A DNA stretch of 64,000 nt, taken from Rutpela maculata (Eukaryota; Arthropoda; Insecta; Coleoptera; Cerambycidae). Location: the NCBI GenBank assembly GCA_936432065.2, contig OW386292.2, forward strand, positions 98,289,829 to 98,353,828. Direction: 5' to 3'. Every line of letters starts with the position of its first letter. The stretch's first letter is position 1. A program made the position numbers and the translations under genes. A model generated the notes under the pieces. The model worked only from the letters and a program-made list of their open reading frames with translations, ran no database searches and was not told the DNA's origin. Of this stretch, positions 10,985 through 22,277 are shown piece after piece.

Positions 10985-11846
10985 ATAACATATATATTAA
11001 CCGTTATGGCTGGCAACATCGAAATACTACAAGATATAACAATCTTCCCCGAGAGCGTTGTTGAGTTGGAGCATCGGCAGCAGCAGCAGCACACAGCGAT
11101 ATCTAAAACCGCCGCCGTCTACGAAGCAGAGGTCGAGGCTGCAATATTAGAGCTGCAACACGACACAGAATTTTGGCAGCAGACTCAACTCTTCAGAGAT
11201 GTCATAGGGCTGGTGAACCATGGCGACATCCCCGTCCCCGTCGTCGCACCGCCACCCACACAACATCGCGCATCGTCGAGTCTCCTAAACCATCAACACG
11301 TCCAGCCGCAAATGTGGGGGAGGAGGTTGAGAGTCGTGGCATTATGGATATCGCCGTCTGTAATACAGCACCACTGAAGGAGAAGAACAAGAGGTAACGG
11401 GTGTGGCAAGGAAGCGGACAGCCATCGCTGCTGGTGTTGTCGAGGTCGCCAGTATACCGCCATCATCAACAGCATCAACCGTGGAGAGGAAGGGAAAATG
11501 CATGAAAAAAAAATGGGGGTGTCGTCGGTCCTAAATTTGTACCTACTGGCGGTAACCTGACCCACGCGGAGGTCGAGGGTTCCACCGCCGCCGCCACTAC
11601 TACCACATTCGTTGAAGGCGAGCTTACCGGACTCTTGACACGCGTCGAGATGAGGCAGCAGCGACATCACAATGAGCCTTGATTCGTAGAGGCTGAGATG
11701 CAGGCCACGGCATGTGCCGATAGATGCAGGCCCGAAGACGCTGAGATGGTCCGTCTACAACAGTTGCTACACCAGCTCGAGGCCTCAGCCCTACGAAACA
11801 CGACGGAAGAAGCAACAGAGGTTGAAGCAAGCATACCAGAAAAATA
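10985..11846 (+). pseudogene. GC-rich decayed gene of unknown identity
   Basis: A marked rise in GC and CAG/GCC-type codons between AT-rich flanks. The frame from 11005 gives MAGNIEILQDITIFPESVVE and a Gln/Ala/Glu-rich helix-like part (AVYEAEVEAAILELQHDTEF). Coding character then moves between frames: IMDIAVCNTAPLKEKNK, VARKRTAIAAGVVEVASIPP, GGNLTHAEVEGSTAAATTTT and finally EDAEMVRLQQLLHQLEASAL to a stop at 11845-11847. An AATAAA lies at 11938, about 90 bases past the stop. Three or more frame breaks. I do not recognise the family; location after polymerase sequence would fit another Polinton-type gene but there is no motif to support it. Confidence 0.4.
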
Positions 11847-12051
11847 AAGTGCATTCAAGTGGTTCTAAGAGGGGGATACCCTCTAGGCGTTGCTGCTGCT
11901 GCTGTATATGTCTTTTTATCTGTATTAACTATTTGTCAATAAAAAATAATTTTTTTTCTAATGAAAAATATGATTTTGTTTTATTCACATACTTAAAACG
12001 ATGAATACTTTTATTATTATATTAAGGATGAGGTGTCCACAATTTCTCTCT

Positions 12052-12076
12052 CACACACACACACACACGCACACGC

Positions 12077-12118
<42 letters not shown>
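12052..12118. repeat. (CA)n microsatellite
   Basis: About 33 CA units with three CG interruptions. The flanks (12000-12050 and 12120-12250) hold only simple AT-rich sequence and a short (AATC)n run near 12167. Confidence 0.95.
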
Positions 12119-12120
<2 letters not shown>

Positions 12121-12257
12121 GGGTAAATGAGCTTCTACACATACTCCCACGTTGATAAAAAGAACAATCAATCAATCAAAAAATCAATGGCAAAACTAAC
12201 TTTTTTAATAAGTGGAAGTAAAATATCACATCTGTCAACTAACAAAAAGCAGGTTTG

Positions 12258-12651
12258 ACTCTGTCAGTATTGGCAGTTTTATTTCTTTTACTAAAAGTAA
12301 TTAACTTATCAGTACGGGATGAAACTTTAAATGGACCCTCGTACAAAGGAGAGAAAGTAAGTTTAAAACGTTCTCTGACAAATATTAAATCACAAGTGAA
12401 AATGTCAGAACTGACAAACGATTTGTGATTAACATGAGGAACTAGAGAAATAAAAGTTACGCTATTAAAATAAGTACGTAATTTGTCGATAAAATAAGGA
12501 ACATCAGGACTATCACACGATTTAGTGAAAAACTAGCCAGGTACTCGTAGAGTTTAACCAAATATTAGTTCGGCTGAAGAGCATTGCAAATCTTGTTTGA
12601 GAATAGTTCTAAAAGCTAATAATTTAATAGGGAATTCATCTACCCAATGTG
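12258..12651 (-). pseudogene. Gypsy integrase C-terminal fragment
   Basis: Reverse-strand reading gives SHWVDEFPIKLLAFRTILKQ, QCSSAELIFG and LYEGPFKVSSRTDKLI, typical of the region after the DDE core in Ty3/gypsy integrases. It contains internal stops. Its upstream partner is at 14586. Confidence 0.7.
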
Positions 12652-13485
12652 AATAATTATTAACAATCATTACGCATAAATATCGTTTCCCAAAATAATC
12701 ATACTTGTCATATTGTAAAATGAAATTAAGCAAAAATTAAATAATTAGAATTTGTTGTAGTCTTCGCCATCTATTGGTGAATAGCATAACCAGACGGCCT
12801 GGTGAAATACTCGAACTATTTGAAATGTATTGAGTATTAGAGTATTAGTTTGTAGGAAAATTTCAGTTTGGTAGTTACTATAAGGTACTGAGATACGTTG
12901 TTGTGTATCTCTCAGCTTCACTGTAAAGTTTGTACAACATTTTAATTGTTTATCGTTAAAAGGTTTGACGTAACCGGTCATACCTTGTTAAGGTATATTT
13001 CGAAATTTCTTTGTTTTAATTTTAACCGAACCCCGGGTGAATTTTAAATTTTGGGCCTATTTCTTTATAATTAAGATCTAATTTACTTGTCACCAGTTAC
13101 GACCACTATTTATAACGCAACTTGCGCATAAATTTTGTTTAACTTTGTGATTCTTTCAATATCAGATAATTCCTCTTAGTATGAGCTAATTAATATACCT
13201 GTCATATTGAATACATTTTGATATATATAAAAAAAAAATTTTCGATTTTTTTTGTTTTTGGTAGGATGGAGTTGTCACGACGCAAAAATGAGAATTCTGT
13301 AACTCAATACATTTCAAATAGTTCGAGTATTTCACCAGGCCGTCTGGTTATGCTATTCGCCAATAGATGGCGAAGACTACAACAAATTCTAATTATTTAA
13401 TTTTTGCTTAATTTCATTTTACAATATGGCAAGTATGATTATTTTGGGGAACGATATTTATGCGTAATGATTGTTAATAATTATT
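12652..13485. mobile_element. Non-autonomous element with 183-bp terminal inverted repeats
   Basis: Bases 12652-12834 recur as the reverse complement at 13303-13485, nearly identical (one obvious difference, ggtgaatag against gcgaatag). The outermost 10 bases (aataattatt) are themselves palindromic, so they could be either the repeat tip or a target duplication. The 468-bp interior has no transposase. This fits a MITE or fold-back element inserted into the gypsy integrase. Confidence 0.8.
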
Positions 13486-14585
13486 ATATATATAGTGAAA
13501 TATGATCAAAAGTCCATAATATAGATTTGGTTTTTAAAATCTAGAAGAGGTTGGCAACGGTGAAGTTTCAAGGTGAACTGTCAAGAAAAGGGAAATGATG
13601 GTCGTTCTTCCGTAATTATTTTTTTGTGAAAGGTAAATTCTATAAATGCCAGGCAAGTAGTAATACTCGCTCTTTTTCAATCAAGAATTGAGATTAAAAC
13701 CTTGTTAATTAGTCAAACGGCACACGTGGCTAATCGTTATAGATTAACGGATCTAGACTAATTTTCAACACATTTTTCAATTAAATTTTGGTGTATTTAA
13801 TTGGGTTTCGATATTTAAATCGGATTTTGTTTGGCAAGAGTTACGTCCAGAATTTTCTGGGTAAGTTTTAAATTTCGTTGATCTACGAGCAAAACACGTG
13901 CTCGAAATTAGGTTAGAATTTGAGAATAATTTTTGGTAATTTATTGTAGACGTTTTTTTGGGATACGGAGAAGAACAACCATCAGCCGTTATCTTCGGGT
14001 CATTTTGTGTAATTTTGAAAATATTTTGGGACTTGGATCATATGAAGGACTATTGGTTACGAGTTTAAAATTATGAAATAATACCTTGCGATACAACATA
14101 CCTGTAACGGAGGATTACCTACGACCAGGACCTGTAATTTTGGTGTTCTGTAAATTTGGAGAGCTGGAGATTATTTGGAAGTTTTATATTGCATTCAACG
14201 CAGGAGATTCCAGGAATGGTCTTAACCTACCAGTAATCGGAGCCCCCTTGTGATCAACTGCTGCTGGATTTCGGGTGTTTTAAAAGTTAAGTTGTACTAT
14301 ATTTTGTATGTAATCATAAACATTTTTGTTCTCTGATATAATTAAAAGTTAAACTATTTTCCCCCTAGCTTCAGAGTAACAATTGTTAGATACTATTGTA
14401 AGGCTGTTATATCAATATTTTACTAAATTGTATGATAAATTTTCTTGTATGTTGCTAAAATTGTACAAGGAATAAACTTAAATTTTTATATTTGTTCTTT
14501 TATTGCTCTCTCTCTATCTCTCACTATAAGGATTTGTAATACCTGGGACCATTTTATTATATGGGGTTTTGAGATCGTAATAACG
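13486..14585 (+). other. Unassigned 1.1-kb insert with LTR-like signals
   Basis: No coding potential. It holds a TATAAAT-like motif near 13640, an AATAAA near 14471 and a CT-rich run at 14502-14522, the order of U3/R/U5 signals in an LTR on the plus strand. I cannot find clean TG/CA ends or a target duplication, so a solo LTR is only a suggestion. Gypsy coding resumes immediately after it. Confidence 0.3.
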
Positions 14586-15113
14586 TGTTAGCTCTAGCGA
14601 TTAAAGTAATTTTAAGAGTTCTGTGGAAACGTTCTACCATACCATTGCTCTGGGAATCGTAAGTGGTGGTACGTATTCTATGGAAAGCTAAAAATTTTAC
14701 AAATTCATTAATAGTTTTGATTCAAATTGAACGCCTTGGTCAGTAGTGATATATAATGGTACGCCGAAATGACAAACAAAATTTTGAAATAAAGGGCGAG
14801 TTACGGCCGTGATATCGGAAAGAGGATATGCTTCTGGCCATCTGGTAAATCGTTCGATCGCTGTTAGAATGTAAGATCAACCATTGGAAGGGGATAGTGG
14901 TCCCACTAAATCTATATAAATGTGATCGAACCGTTCTTTAGGAACTTCAAAACGACCGACTGGACTTTTCGTACGACGTTTGACTTTAGCAGTCTGACAG
15001 TTAACGAATGTTTTAGCCCACAAATTGCAGTCTGTATTCATTTTGGGCCAGAAGTAATTATTAATAATGTTCTAGTGGCTTTTATTCCAGGATGAAGTAA
15101 ACCATGAAATATA
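14586..15113 (-). pseudogene. Gypsy integrase core fragment
   Basis: Reverse-strand peptides NCQTAKVKRRTKSPVGRFEV, HIYIDLVGPLSPSNG (first Asp of the DDE triad), YITTDQGVQFESKL (second Asp) and SNGMVERFHRTLK (Glu) are present, with frame breaks between them. Sequence ends at LIARAN, exactly where 12651 resumes with NYSHWVDE. Confidence 0.75.
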
Positions 15114-15695
15114 TCAAATACCGTCCTTTTGTAAATAATCGGAACATAAGGGCGTAGTTTTGAACGAGAAACAGCACCAAATAAATTCATCCATTGGAAT
15201 TTTAATTATTTTTAAATTGCAAATGTCTTTAGAATTTGACGATTGATTTGTTGATAATAAATATTTAAGGTCAGAATTTTCCCCTTGAGCTTTGCTTAAT
15301 AACTTTAAGTCAAAATTAATATTAATAAAAGGAGACTTTTCTTCTTGAATTGATAAAATACATTGTTCTAACGAAGATGTGTCATGTACACGTGATAAAG
15401 TGTCTGCTGTGACATTACCTTTTCCTTTAATATGCCGAATTTCGCATGAAAATTGAGCAATATATTCTAAATGACGTATCTGTCGTGGAGATCTTTCGGC
15501 TTTGGTGAATAAAGCATTAATCAAAGGTTTATGGGCGGCAAAACAAATAAATTTTCGACCTTCAAATAAAAATATAAAATGTTTAATAGCAGTGTACAAG
15601 GACAAAAGTTCTTTATCAAAAGCTGAATATTTCGTCTGAACACAGACTACTTCCCAAACCGGTAACTCTCCTGGAAAATTTATCCGAACATCCAT
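15114..15695 (-). pseudogene. Gypsy RNase H and linker fragment
   Basis: Open for 193 codons. It contains KYSAFDKELLSLYTAIKHF and FAAHKPLINALFTKAERSPR, and then IRHIKGKGNVTADTLSRVHD, the usual end of gypsy RNase H. The N-terminal TDAS block is absent, so the 5' part is lost. The initial ~15 codons after the methionine are unrelated flanking sequence. Confidence 0.75.
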
Positions 15696-15713
15696 CTTTA
15701 TCTAGCAACCGTT

Positions 15714-16350
15714 ACGCCATATATTTTTATCTTTATCACAAAACTAAAGCTAAATTCAGATGTCACCCCTGTCACCGGCAGAATCAAATGATCAGATGTC
15801 AATTGTCAACATTATGTCATTGTGAATAATTTGTTTACAGTTATCCGAGTTTACAGTAATAAACAATTATAGTGATTTAATAAGAATTGTTCATATCCTT
15901 CCAGAAACTTTTGTACCGAACTTTTTAGAAAAAACTATACCCACTAGATACTTTTGTTTGGTTACTCGGTTTTCCGTTCATTTTCTGAATTTGCAAAGAG
16001 GTGAGTGTTATTATTGGGTTTGTTGAAAATCTCCCTGCACAGTGTACACTAGTGTAATTTACGTTGTGTCGATTGCAGTGGAATGCGGGTAGTTGCAATT
16101 TGGTGCACTACACTTTTACAGTAAATATAAATCTAGAGTAAATATGTTGCCATAACATCATTACACACAACACTGGCACTTGTGAACGTCGAATATTTTT
16201 GATGACAGCTGCACCAAGTTTGCTGAAAACCGAACAAAAGAATCAATGCAGTAGTTTACCACTGGTGCAGACAGTGCTAGTTTTTGAACGAATCCATTGC
16301 AAATATTATTTGATCACAATAATACAGAAGAATATTTGTTTTGCAGATTA
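15714..16350. other. Spacer upstream of the P-element pseudogene
   Basis: No open frame of interest. It could be the 5' non-coding end of the following THAP/P-type element, but I see no terminal inverted repeat. Confidence 0.3.
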
Positions 16351-16364
16351 ACCATTGAATTATC

Positions 16365-17535
16365 TCAAAATGACTTCTGCCTTCTGCATTGTTAATGGAA
16401 CTAAAAAAGATGAAGTGCAGAAATCGCATTCTTTTCCCAGAAACCTACATAAGTGTGCAGTCTTTGTTTTTATTGTTTATTTTATAAACACATTCCAATA
16501 TATTCCTAAAACTGAACTATTTCAAATTATTTTTCTGTTTTGCCACACTACCTACACTTCAAATAAATAAATATTATCTTTTATAGATCACAAATATGAC
16601 AGGACTTAATGGGGATGAAAGTCATAGAAGATACCGTCCGTCATCTTAGGATTTGTAATCGGCATTTCACACTAGAGTCTTACTCAAATGATACCAATTA
16701 TGTCCTTAATCGAAATGCAGTTCCTACCTTTGTGAAAATACTGTAGAAGCATGCACTGAAAGGGACCTTGTACCTGAGTAACCTGTACCTGTACAAGTTG
16801 CGGAATTCGACCAAGAAAAATATATATGTCTACCATCTACCTCACACGCTCTTCCTGCGCCTTCTGTAGAATTTAAAAAACTGCATCCGGAAACACCTAG
16901 TGTGGGGAGTTTAGAAGCGAACGTTCAGTTTTTAAAAACCTGGGATTATCTAAAGAAGATATAACTCCAAGGAAGAAGGTTATGTGTAAAGTGATTTTAA
17001 AAAAGGCTGATCACATACGAAAATTAAAGAAGTTGTGTAAGGAACGAGCACATCAAATAAAAGAATTGTGTGACGTAAGTGACTCTGGTTTCGACAGAAA
17101 TATTTTTAAGACCTAAAGTCAAGTACTGTTGACTTTTTAATATCGCAACTGCGCTGCGCAAGGCGCTCTCCAAAAGGTAGGAGATGGACCCTGGATGAGA
17201 AGATAATTGCATTAGCTCTTATGAAGCGAAGCCCTAGATGCTATTCGTTGTTCCGAAAAATTGTTTATTTGCCGTCGAGAAGAACATTAACTGCATTATT
17301 GGAAAACATTTCTTTCAATTGTGGTATACATCTCCATTTATTACAACACATCGATCGGTGTTTAAGCACTTGCAGAGATGAAGATAGATACTGTGTACTA
17401 TTATTTGATGAAATGGACATTAAGGAACATGTTCAATATGATCGTGCTACAGACCGTATGATTGGCTTTCAAGATTTAAGTGTTGGAAGGACAGCAAACA
17501 AGTTCGATTCATCTCGATATTTCTGCACAACATGA
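16365..17535 (+). pseudogene. P-element (THAP) transposase
   Basis: The N-terminus shows the start of a THAP zinc finger (MTSAFCIVNGTKKDEVQKSH, SFPRN). After about 170 bases that look like an intron or insertion, its second half follows in another frame at 16640 (HLRICNRHF, LNRNAVPTF). A coiled segment (KADHIRKLKKLCKERAHQIK) lies near 17005. From 17160 the catalytic part reads SPKGRRWTLDEKIIALALMK and RYCVLLFDEMDIKEHVQYD, the P-transposase region with its first catalytic aspartate. It ends at GRTANKF near 17500. Several stops and shifts and loss of the C-terminal part make it dead. Confidence 0.75.
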
Positions 17536-17577
17536 GTAATTACGATGTACATTTGTTTATCCAGGGGGCGGCAACTT

Positions 17578-18972
17578 AATCCAGTAGCATAACTGTTATT
17601 CCACAAAAAAGAAGAAATATATTGGATTCTTCGTTAAAATTCGTGTAGATGATGAAGCTGATAATAACAGCGATGATGACAACAATGAGACCGAAAGCCG
17701 CAGCAAAGATAAAAAGGAGAAACGCTATTTTAGAATAGCCTCTGTGAGTGCCAACATTTTTTTCCTCAATGGCTTTCGTCAATATATCAAGAACAAACAA
17801 CACAAATTCGGTATCAAATTGTACAAACTTTGTGCCATAGCTTACAAGCTAAGCATATATTTCGGAAAAACTATCCAAACGGATCAGGATTTTGCCGCAT
17901 CTGAACAAGTGGTCATTCATCTGATGAATCCTCTTTTAGATGAAGGTAGAACTTTGTATATTGATAATTATTACACTAGTCGGTTTTTGGCGAAATTATT
18001 GCTTAGAAAAACCCATTTAGTTGGAACACCGCGGAAGAGGCGACTAAATTGCAAAGAAGCCGAATTAGCAAATTTGAGAAAAGGTGAAATTGTTGCAAGA
18101 ATTCTTGATCCTGGTATTGTTGTGATGAAGTGGAGAGATAAAAGATGTTTTGTGTCAGAGCACAAAACATCTAAATGAGATGAAAGAAGTGCCAAGTCGC
18201 AGATAGAAAAAAACCACAGCTTATTATTGATTACAACAACTCAAGAGCCTTCATTGAACTATCTGATCAGAAGAAAGCTTATAATACTCCACTAAGACTG
18301 GAGTAAAATGGTACCGATATATGCGCATGTTATTTAGACTGAAGTAACACAAACGAAAATGACCATTACTCAATTCAAAGAAGAAATACTGAATCACATT
18401 TTCAAAGAGCGACGTGCAGAAACTCCCGAGAATTGCGAGTAGGAGGTCCATGAATTGGAACAAACAGGAAAACAACTACGTTGTACACTATGCTACGAAA
18501 ATGTTTGTGAAGAATACGGACGAAAAGTGGCCAAAAATAAAACCGACAGGTCAACCTGGTCATGCTCCGCTGGCAAGAAAGCATTTTGTGTCAACTGTTT
18601 CTTCAAAGTACATAAAGCTAATAATGTATAGTTTCAAATAAGTACCTATGAATACACATTAGTTATATAAATAAATTTAAGTTCGTAAAATGTCTTTATT
18701 TTTCTTTATATTAGGCTTTTTTATTTATCTTTTACATGAATTTTACTTCAATTGACCATAAAATCTGAAACGAAGATAATTTTTTGGGGGTTTCTGCACT
18801 GCCTGCATCATCCCGCCGAGTTTATTTCATTTCCATATAATATGGTATCTGTGGCACTGCTGTTGTCAGTAAGGAAAGCATAATAGTACGTGAGGCACTA
18901 CATTTGTGCCTCGAGGCGGGGTGGGATAATTTTGCGAGGCACATCACGTATGCCTCATGGCAGTTAACGTGT
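17578..18972 (+). mobile_element. 5'-truncated piggyBac element
   Basis: Contains a piggyBac transposase fragment and a 3' end bordered by TTAA at 18973-18976. The terminal sequence read inward on the minus strand is CACGTTAACTGCCATGAGGC, with repeated gaggca motifs in the last 100 bases. No matching 5' end is found before 17578, where P-element sequence abuts, so the left part was lost. Confidence 0.7.
17744..18630 (+). pseudogene. piggyBac transposase C-terminal half
   Basis: The 144-codon frame 17744-18178 holds the DDE_Tnp_1_7 region: FRQYIKNKQHKFGIKLYKLC, then LYIDNYYTSRFLAKLLL (catalytic Asp) and GIVVMKWRDKR (third Asp). An acidic leader precedes it (about 17650-17710). After stops, LIIDYNNS and FIELSDQKKAYNTPLRL follow in a shifted frame (18215-18300). 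The Cys-rich C-terminal finger (LRCTLCYENVCEEYGRKVA, CSAGKKAFCVNCFFKVHK) lies at 18448-18610. The first catalytic Asp block is missing. Confidence 0.8.
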
Positions 18973-19116
18973 TAATATATAGGGCTGAAGAGGACCCGCG
19001 CTTTTTGATATATCTAGACGAGAATAATTCATATGGACTGTCATTATCTCAGTATTTACCGCATTCCAGTTTTAAATGGCTGTCAGAGGAAGAGGTATCC
19101 AACTTTGTATACCCCC
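18973..19116 (+). pseudogene. Polinton-type DNA polymerase palm fragment
   Basis: From the TTAA onward the frame reads EEDPRFLIYLDENNSYGLSL and SQYLPHSSFKWLSEEEVSNF. This is the polymerase palm motif (D-x-x-N-x-YG) and following block of Polinton/Maverick type-B polymerases. piggyBac inserted at its TTAA, and after VSNF it changes directly into gypsy reverse transcriptase. It may derive from the same polymerase as 9426-10963. Confidence 0.7.
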
Positions 19117-20281
19117 TTCTAAGAATAAATGACCTACTGCATGCTACAACACGCACTCAGTTCATGACAACTATTGACTTTCGCGCTTGCTAGTGGCAGA
19201 TTCCCGTAAGGACCGAGGACGGGGATAAAACTGCATTCGACACCCCCTGGGGCTTGTATCGATTCACCCGCATGCCTTACGGACTCCGGAATGCCCCCGC
19301 AACCTTCCAACGATTCAATGACAGATTTTGGAATGGTCTAGGCGATCTTCGCCTACTAGCCTACCTAGACGACATGATCCTCTTGGCGACCAATTTCGAG
19401 ATACATCTGGTGGAGCTAAGACGCATTTTTGCTCGATTACAACAGTTCCACTTCCGATTGAACAGGCCAAAATGTCATTTTTTCTGTGTCAGAATCAAGT
19501 ACCTTGGACACCTACTTACTATGGATGGAATTCTTCCTGATCCCACCAAACTTGAAACTATCCAGAGCTTACCAATTAACAAAAATCTTCTTTCATACAA
19601 ACCTGTTCCTGGTTATCCCACACTTTGCCGGGACTGCCAAACCACTCACCAACTTGACGAAAAAAAAAAATGCAGCCTGGAAATGGACAGAAGAAGAAAA
19701 TGCATATCAGCAGCTAAAGACAGCTTTGGTCAATGAACCCATATTAAGACAAGCGATCTTACCAGACCTTTACCTTGCGAACAGATGCTAGCAGTTATGC
19801 TAACGGAGCCGTTCTCCTGCAAGGGGAGCCCCTCCAAGAGCATCCTATCGAATACGCCAGCCGACTACTACCTCGACAGAGAAAAACTACTCTATCACGG
19901 AACGGGAAGCTCTCGCAATCGTCTGGTCAATGGATACATTTCGAGGATACATCGAGGAATCATCTGTGATAATCATCACGGATCACAAGCAAAGCAATAG
20001 TCGCCCGGTTCACGTTCAAACTTGCACCCCGGCGAGATAAGCCTTACACAATTATCCGAAAGGTTGGTGCAACCTCCTATGAGATCAGAGACCCCACGAA
20101 GCAACCACCAGAATCAGTGGGAACATATCATGCGTCTGCCCTGCAACGTTATACAAGCACGGACCGAATAATCATCACCTCAGTCAGCCGATCTTCAAAC
20201 GAGGACGTCCCAGAAAGGCAAAAGCTACGTCGGCTGAATCCTTACCGAGACGTCATCCGGATCCAGAGGGGGAGATTGTAA
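19117..20281 (+). pseudogene. Gypsy-D pol remnant (RT, RNase H, integrase tail)
   Basis: Starts inside RT (YPLLRINDLLHATTRTQFMT), continues with LYRFTRMPYGLRNAPATFQR and LLAYLDDMILL (YLDD catalytic motif, about 19350), then KYLGHLLTMDGILPDPTK. RNase H follows in a shifted frame (LRTDASSYANGAVLLQGEP, 19770) and stops at 19968. After an internal deletion, from 20003 the frame gives KLAPRRDKPYTIIRKVGATS and VGTYHASALQRY, the chromo-like end of integrase, closing at the stop 20279-20281 that overlaps the LTR start. One in-frame stop (TAG after FRAC) and at least two shifts. Confidence 0.8.
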
Positions 20282-21398
20282 CTCCAACCCGTAACGCTAA
20301 TACTCTCTCACTGGCGCTGCCGTGAACCACCCGCATAGTGGCTCAGTATCCCCCACGGCCGGAGGGCTGGTCCTACCCAGCCAGATGACTAGAAAAGCAG
20401 CATGCAGCCAAGGATACACGTATTCGCTTTCCCGCATCTAGCTAACAGCCTTCCTATCTAGGAACATAAGCAGGACAGGAGAATCGAAGGCCTAGCGCTT
20501 TTGCGGTGCTACTTTCCCTACGGAAACTCCCAGTGAACCTTGGCCGGAGACTTGTCAAAGTCGCGTAAACACTTATCTAGTTGTTTATATATAAGTTGTA
20601 ATTAATAGGGATAAAAATGTTTAAAAATGCAGGGAGCAATATGTACATGTACATAATTGAATACGTAATTAAGTCTTCTGGAAATTCTGAAGTGGTTCTT
20701 CAGACTGGAGGTCCGACTCGTTTCTCGGTACCACCTTCATGGAGAGACAGGTATCCGTATCTAGTGAAGATATCTATGGAACGGCCGACCTTTAGCTGGC
20801 TGTCTTCGTTGTGGACGTCGTCCCCGTAGGCCGTTAAAGCGGTTAGCAGCACGATCAGTTGCGCTCGGCCTCACATTCTCGCCGCGACTTGACAGCTGTC
20901 TAGAATATCCATGGGAGATTACTTTCGGCATAACCATTTGTTCACATAATATTATTTAACAACACTGTCAAAAGCTATTAAACTTCAGTCTTCACTACTA
21001 ATTTTTGACAACTGCCTCTAACTCTTATGGACTCTCAGGAGGCATACAACGTGTGAAGACGTTCGGGGTCACCAATTTATAGCAATAAATATATAAAAAT
21101 GCTAATTAATAAATTATTTTGTTTTTCATATCCATAGTGATATTCATATACATGTAAGTAAGTACCATTGTGCTTTCCCCACTGGGAACCCCCGAATGGA
21201 CTTAATTGCAAGAGATATAGTTGCATACAGATTTATAAACTTTACTAGTGTAATTAGTGTTTAGTGTTCTTTTGTTAATAAATAGTTTTCCATCATTCAT
21301 AGCATTTTCTCTGAACCCCGTAGCTTGGTGGATCATCAGAGATATCAAGTTACACTCCCTGTAACCCTACAAAGCCATCCCAGCCAAATAGTGTTACA
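20277..21398 (+). repeat. LTR of gypsy-D
   Basis: Begins TGTAACTCC after the purine run agagggggagat and ends GTGTTACA, followed three bases later by the PBS-like tggcgtccaac. Length 1,122 bp. An aataaatag poly(A)-type signal lies near 21276. It has pol on its left and gag on its right. Confidence 0.75.
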
Positions 21399-21416
21399 AA
21401 ACTGGCGTCCAACTAA

Positions 21417-22277
21417 GTGGCTCGAAATAACCACTGCATAGAAGAACTATCTAAGAACAAGAAACAAACACCGACAACAAAATACAAATTGTCACTGCGT
21501 ATGCAAGAACCACAACGCAGCCCAAAACTGAAACCAAGCATGGCCACACTTTCAGAGGAACAGTTCAAGCGTTTATTAGAGACGTTAACCTTTCCAAAGG
21601 AAGCACCTCAGAAAGAAGGAAGCTTTGCTCAGTGTTTGATGATAGCAGAAATACTCCAGCGAGTCGAACAGTTCCTAACGGTGACCCCAATCTATAAAAG
21701 ATGCGAAGGTATTACAGATAGTAAGGTCTTACAAGGATTTGCCAGCACTTGGTGGCAACGCATCAAGGGGGGAGCTAGGACGTGGGAGGAAGATACAAAG
21801 CTACTAAGAGAGTTTTTGCTCCAAGACGACAGCCCTATAGAGTCTCCTCGGATAAGCAAGATATAAAAATCCTCACGGACACTTTTGTTTATCACAGAAC
21901 TTCCTGAAAATGCACATTCAGAGGCGCAGCAGATAGACCTCATCTACGGATTTTTGCATGACAGCATTCAAACAAAAATTCCCAAAGAAAAAATCAAAAC
22001 ATTTGAGGATCTACTAAAGGGAGCTCGAATTGCCGAAGAAATCGATACGGAGAAACGGACATGGAGGAGACTTCCCGAGACCAGACAAAACACTAAAGTT
22101 GGCAACAGAACTCGATGCGGCTACTGCCGGAGATTTGGTCATCACGAAAACGAATGTCGTAAGAAAGCGCGGGAGCACAGAGTAAACTAAACACCCAAGA
22201 AGGAAGAAGACCCGACGTTTGACAAAGATTCTACCACCTCCCGAGGACCTGGAATTTTATGTTACGGATGTAACAAA
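21417..22277 (+). pseudogene. Gypsy-D Gag
   Basis: One frame with two in-frame stops (21864-21866 and 22188-22190). The capsid-like part includes GFASTWWQRIKGGARTWEE and FLLQDDSPIESPR, then AQQIDLIYGFLHDSIQTKIP. The first zinc knuckle is CGYCRRFGHHENEC (C-x2-C-x4-H-x4-C). The second begins CYGCNK and is cut by element C at 22278. The start at 21417 is upstream of the usual region, so the true start could be 21501 or 21540. Confidence 0.75.

Larger units (their letters stand above)
12250..15700 (-). mobile_element. Ty3/gypsy element remnant, interrupted
   Basis: Minus-strand pol sequence in order RNase H (15695-15390), linker, integrase core (about 15110-14586) and integrase C-terminal part (12651-12258). 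The integrase is split by about 1.93 kb of inserted DNA (12652-14585). No LTR, gag, protease or RT is visible. The RNase H begins abruptly near 15650, upstream of which nothing gypsy-like is seen. Confidence 0.75.

Noticed and set aside
12745..12981. Minus-strand frame in the inverted-repeat element as a transposase
   Set aside because: Runs through the inverted arm and short interior; no catalytic motif, too short.
13486..14585. Confident call of a solo LTR
   Set aside because: TATA- and AATAAA-like signals exist, but clean TG/CA ends and a target duplication are not visible.
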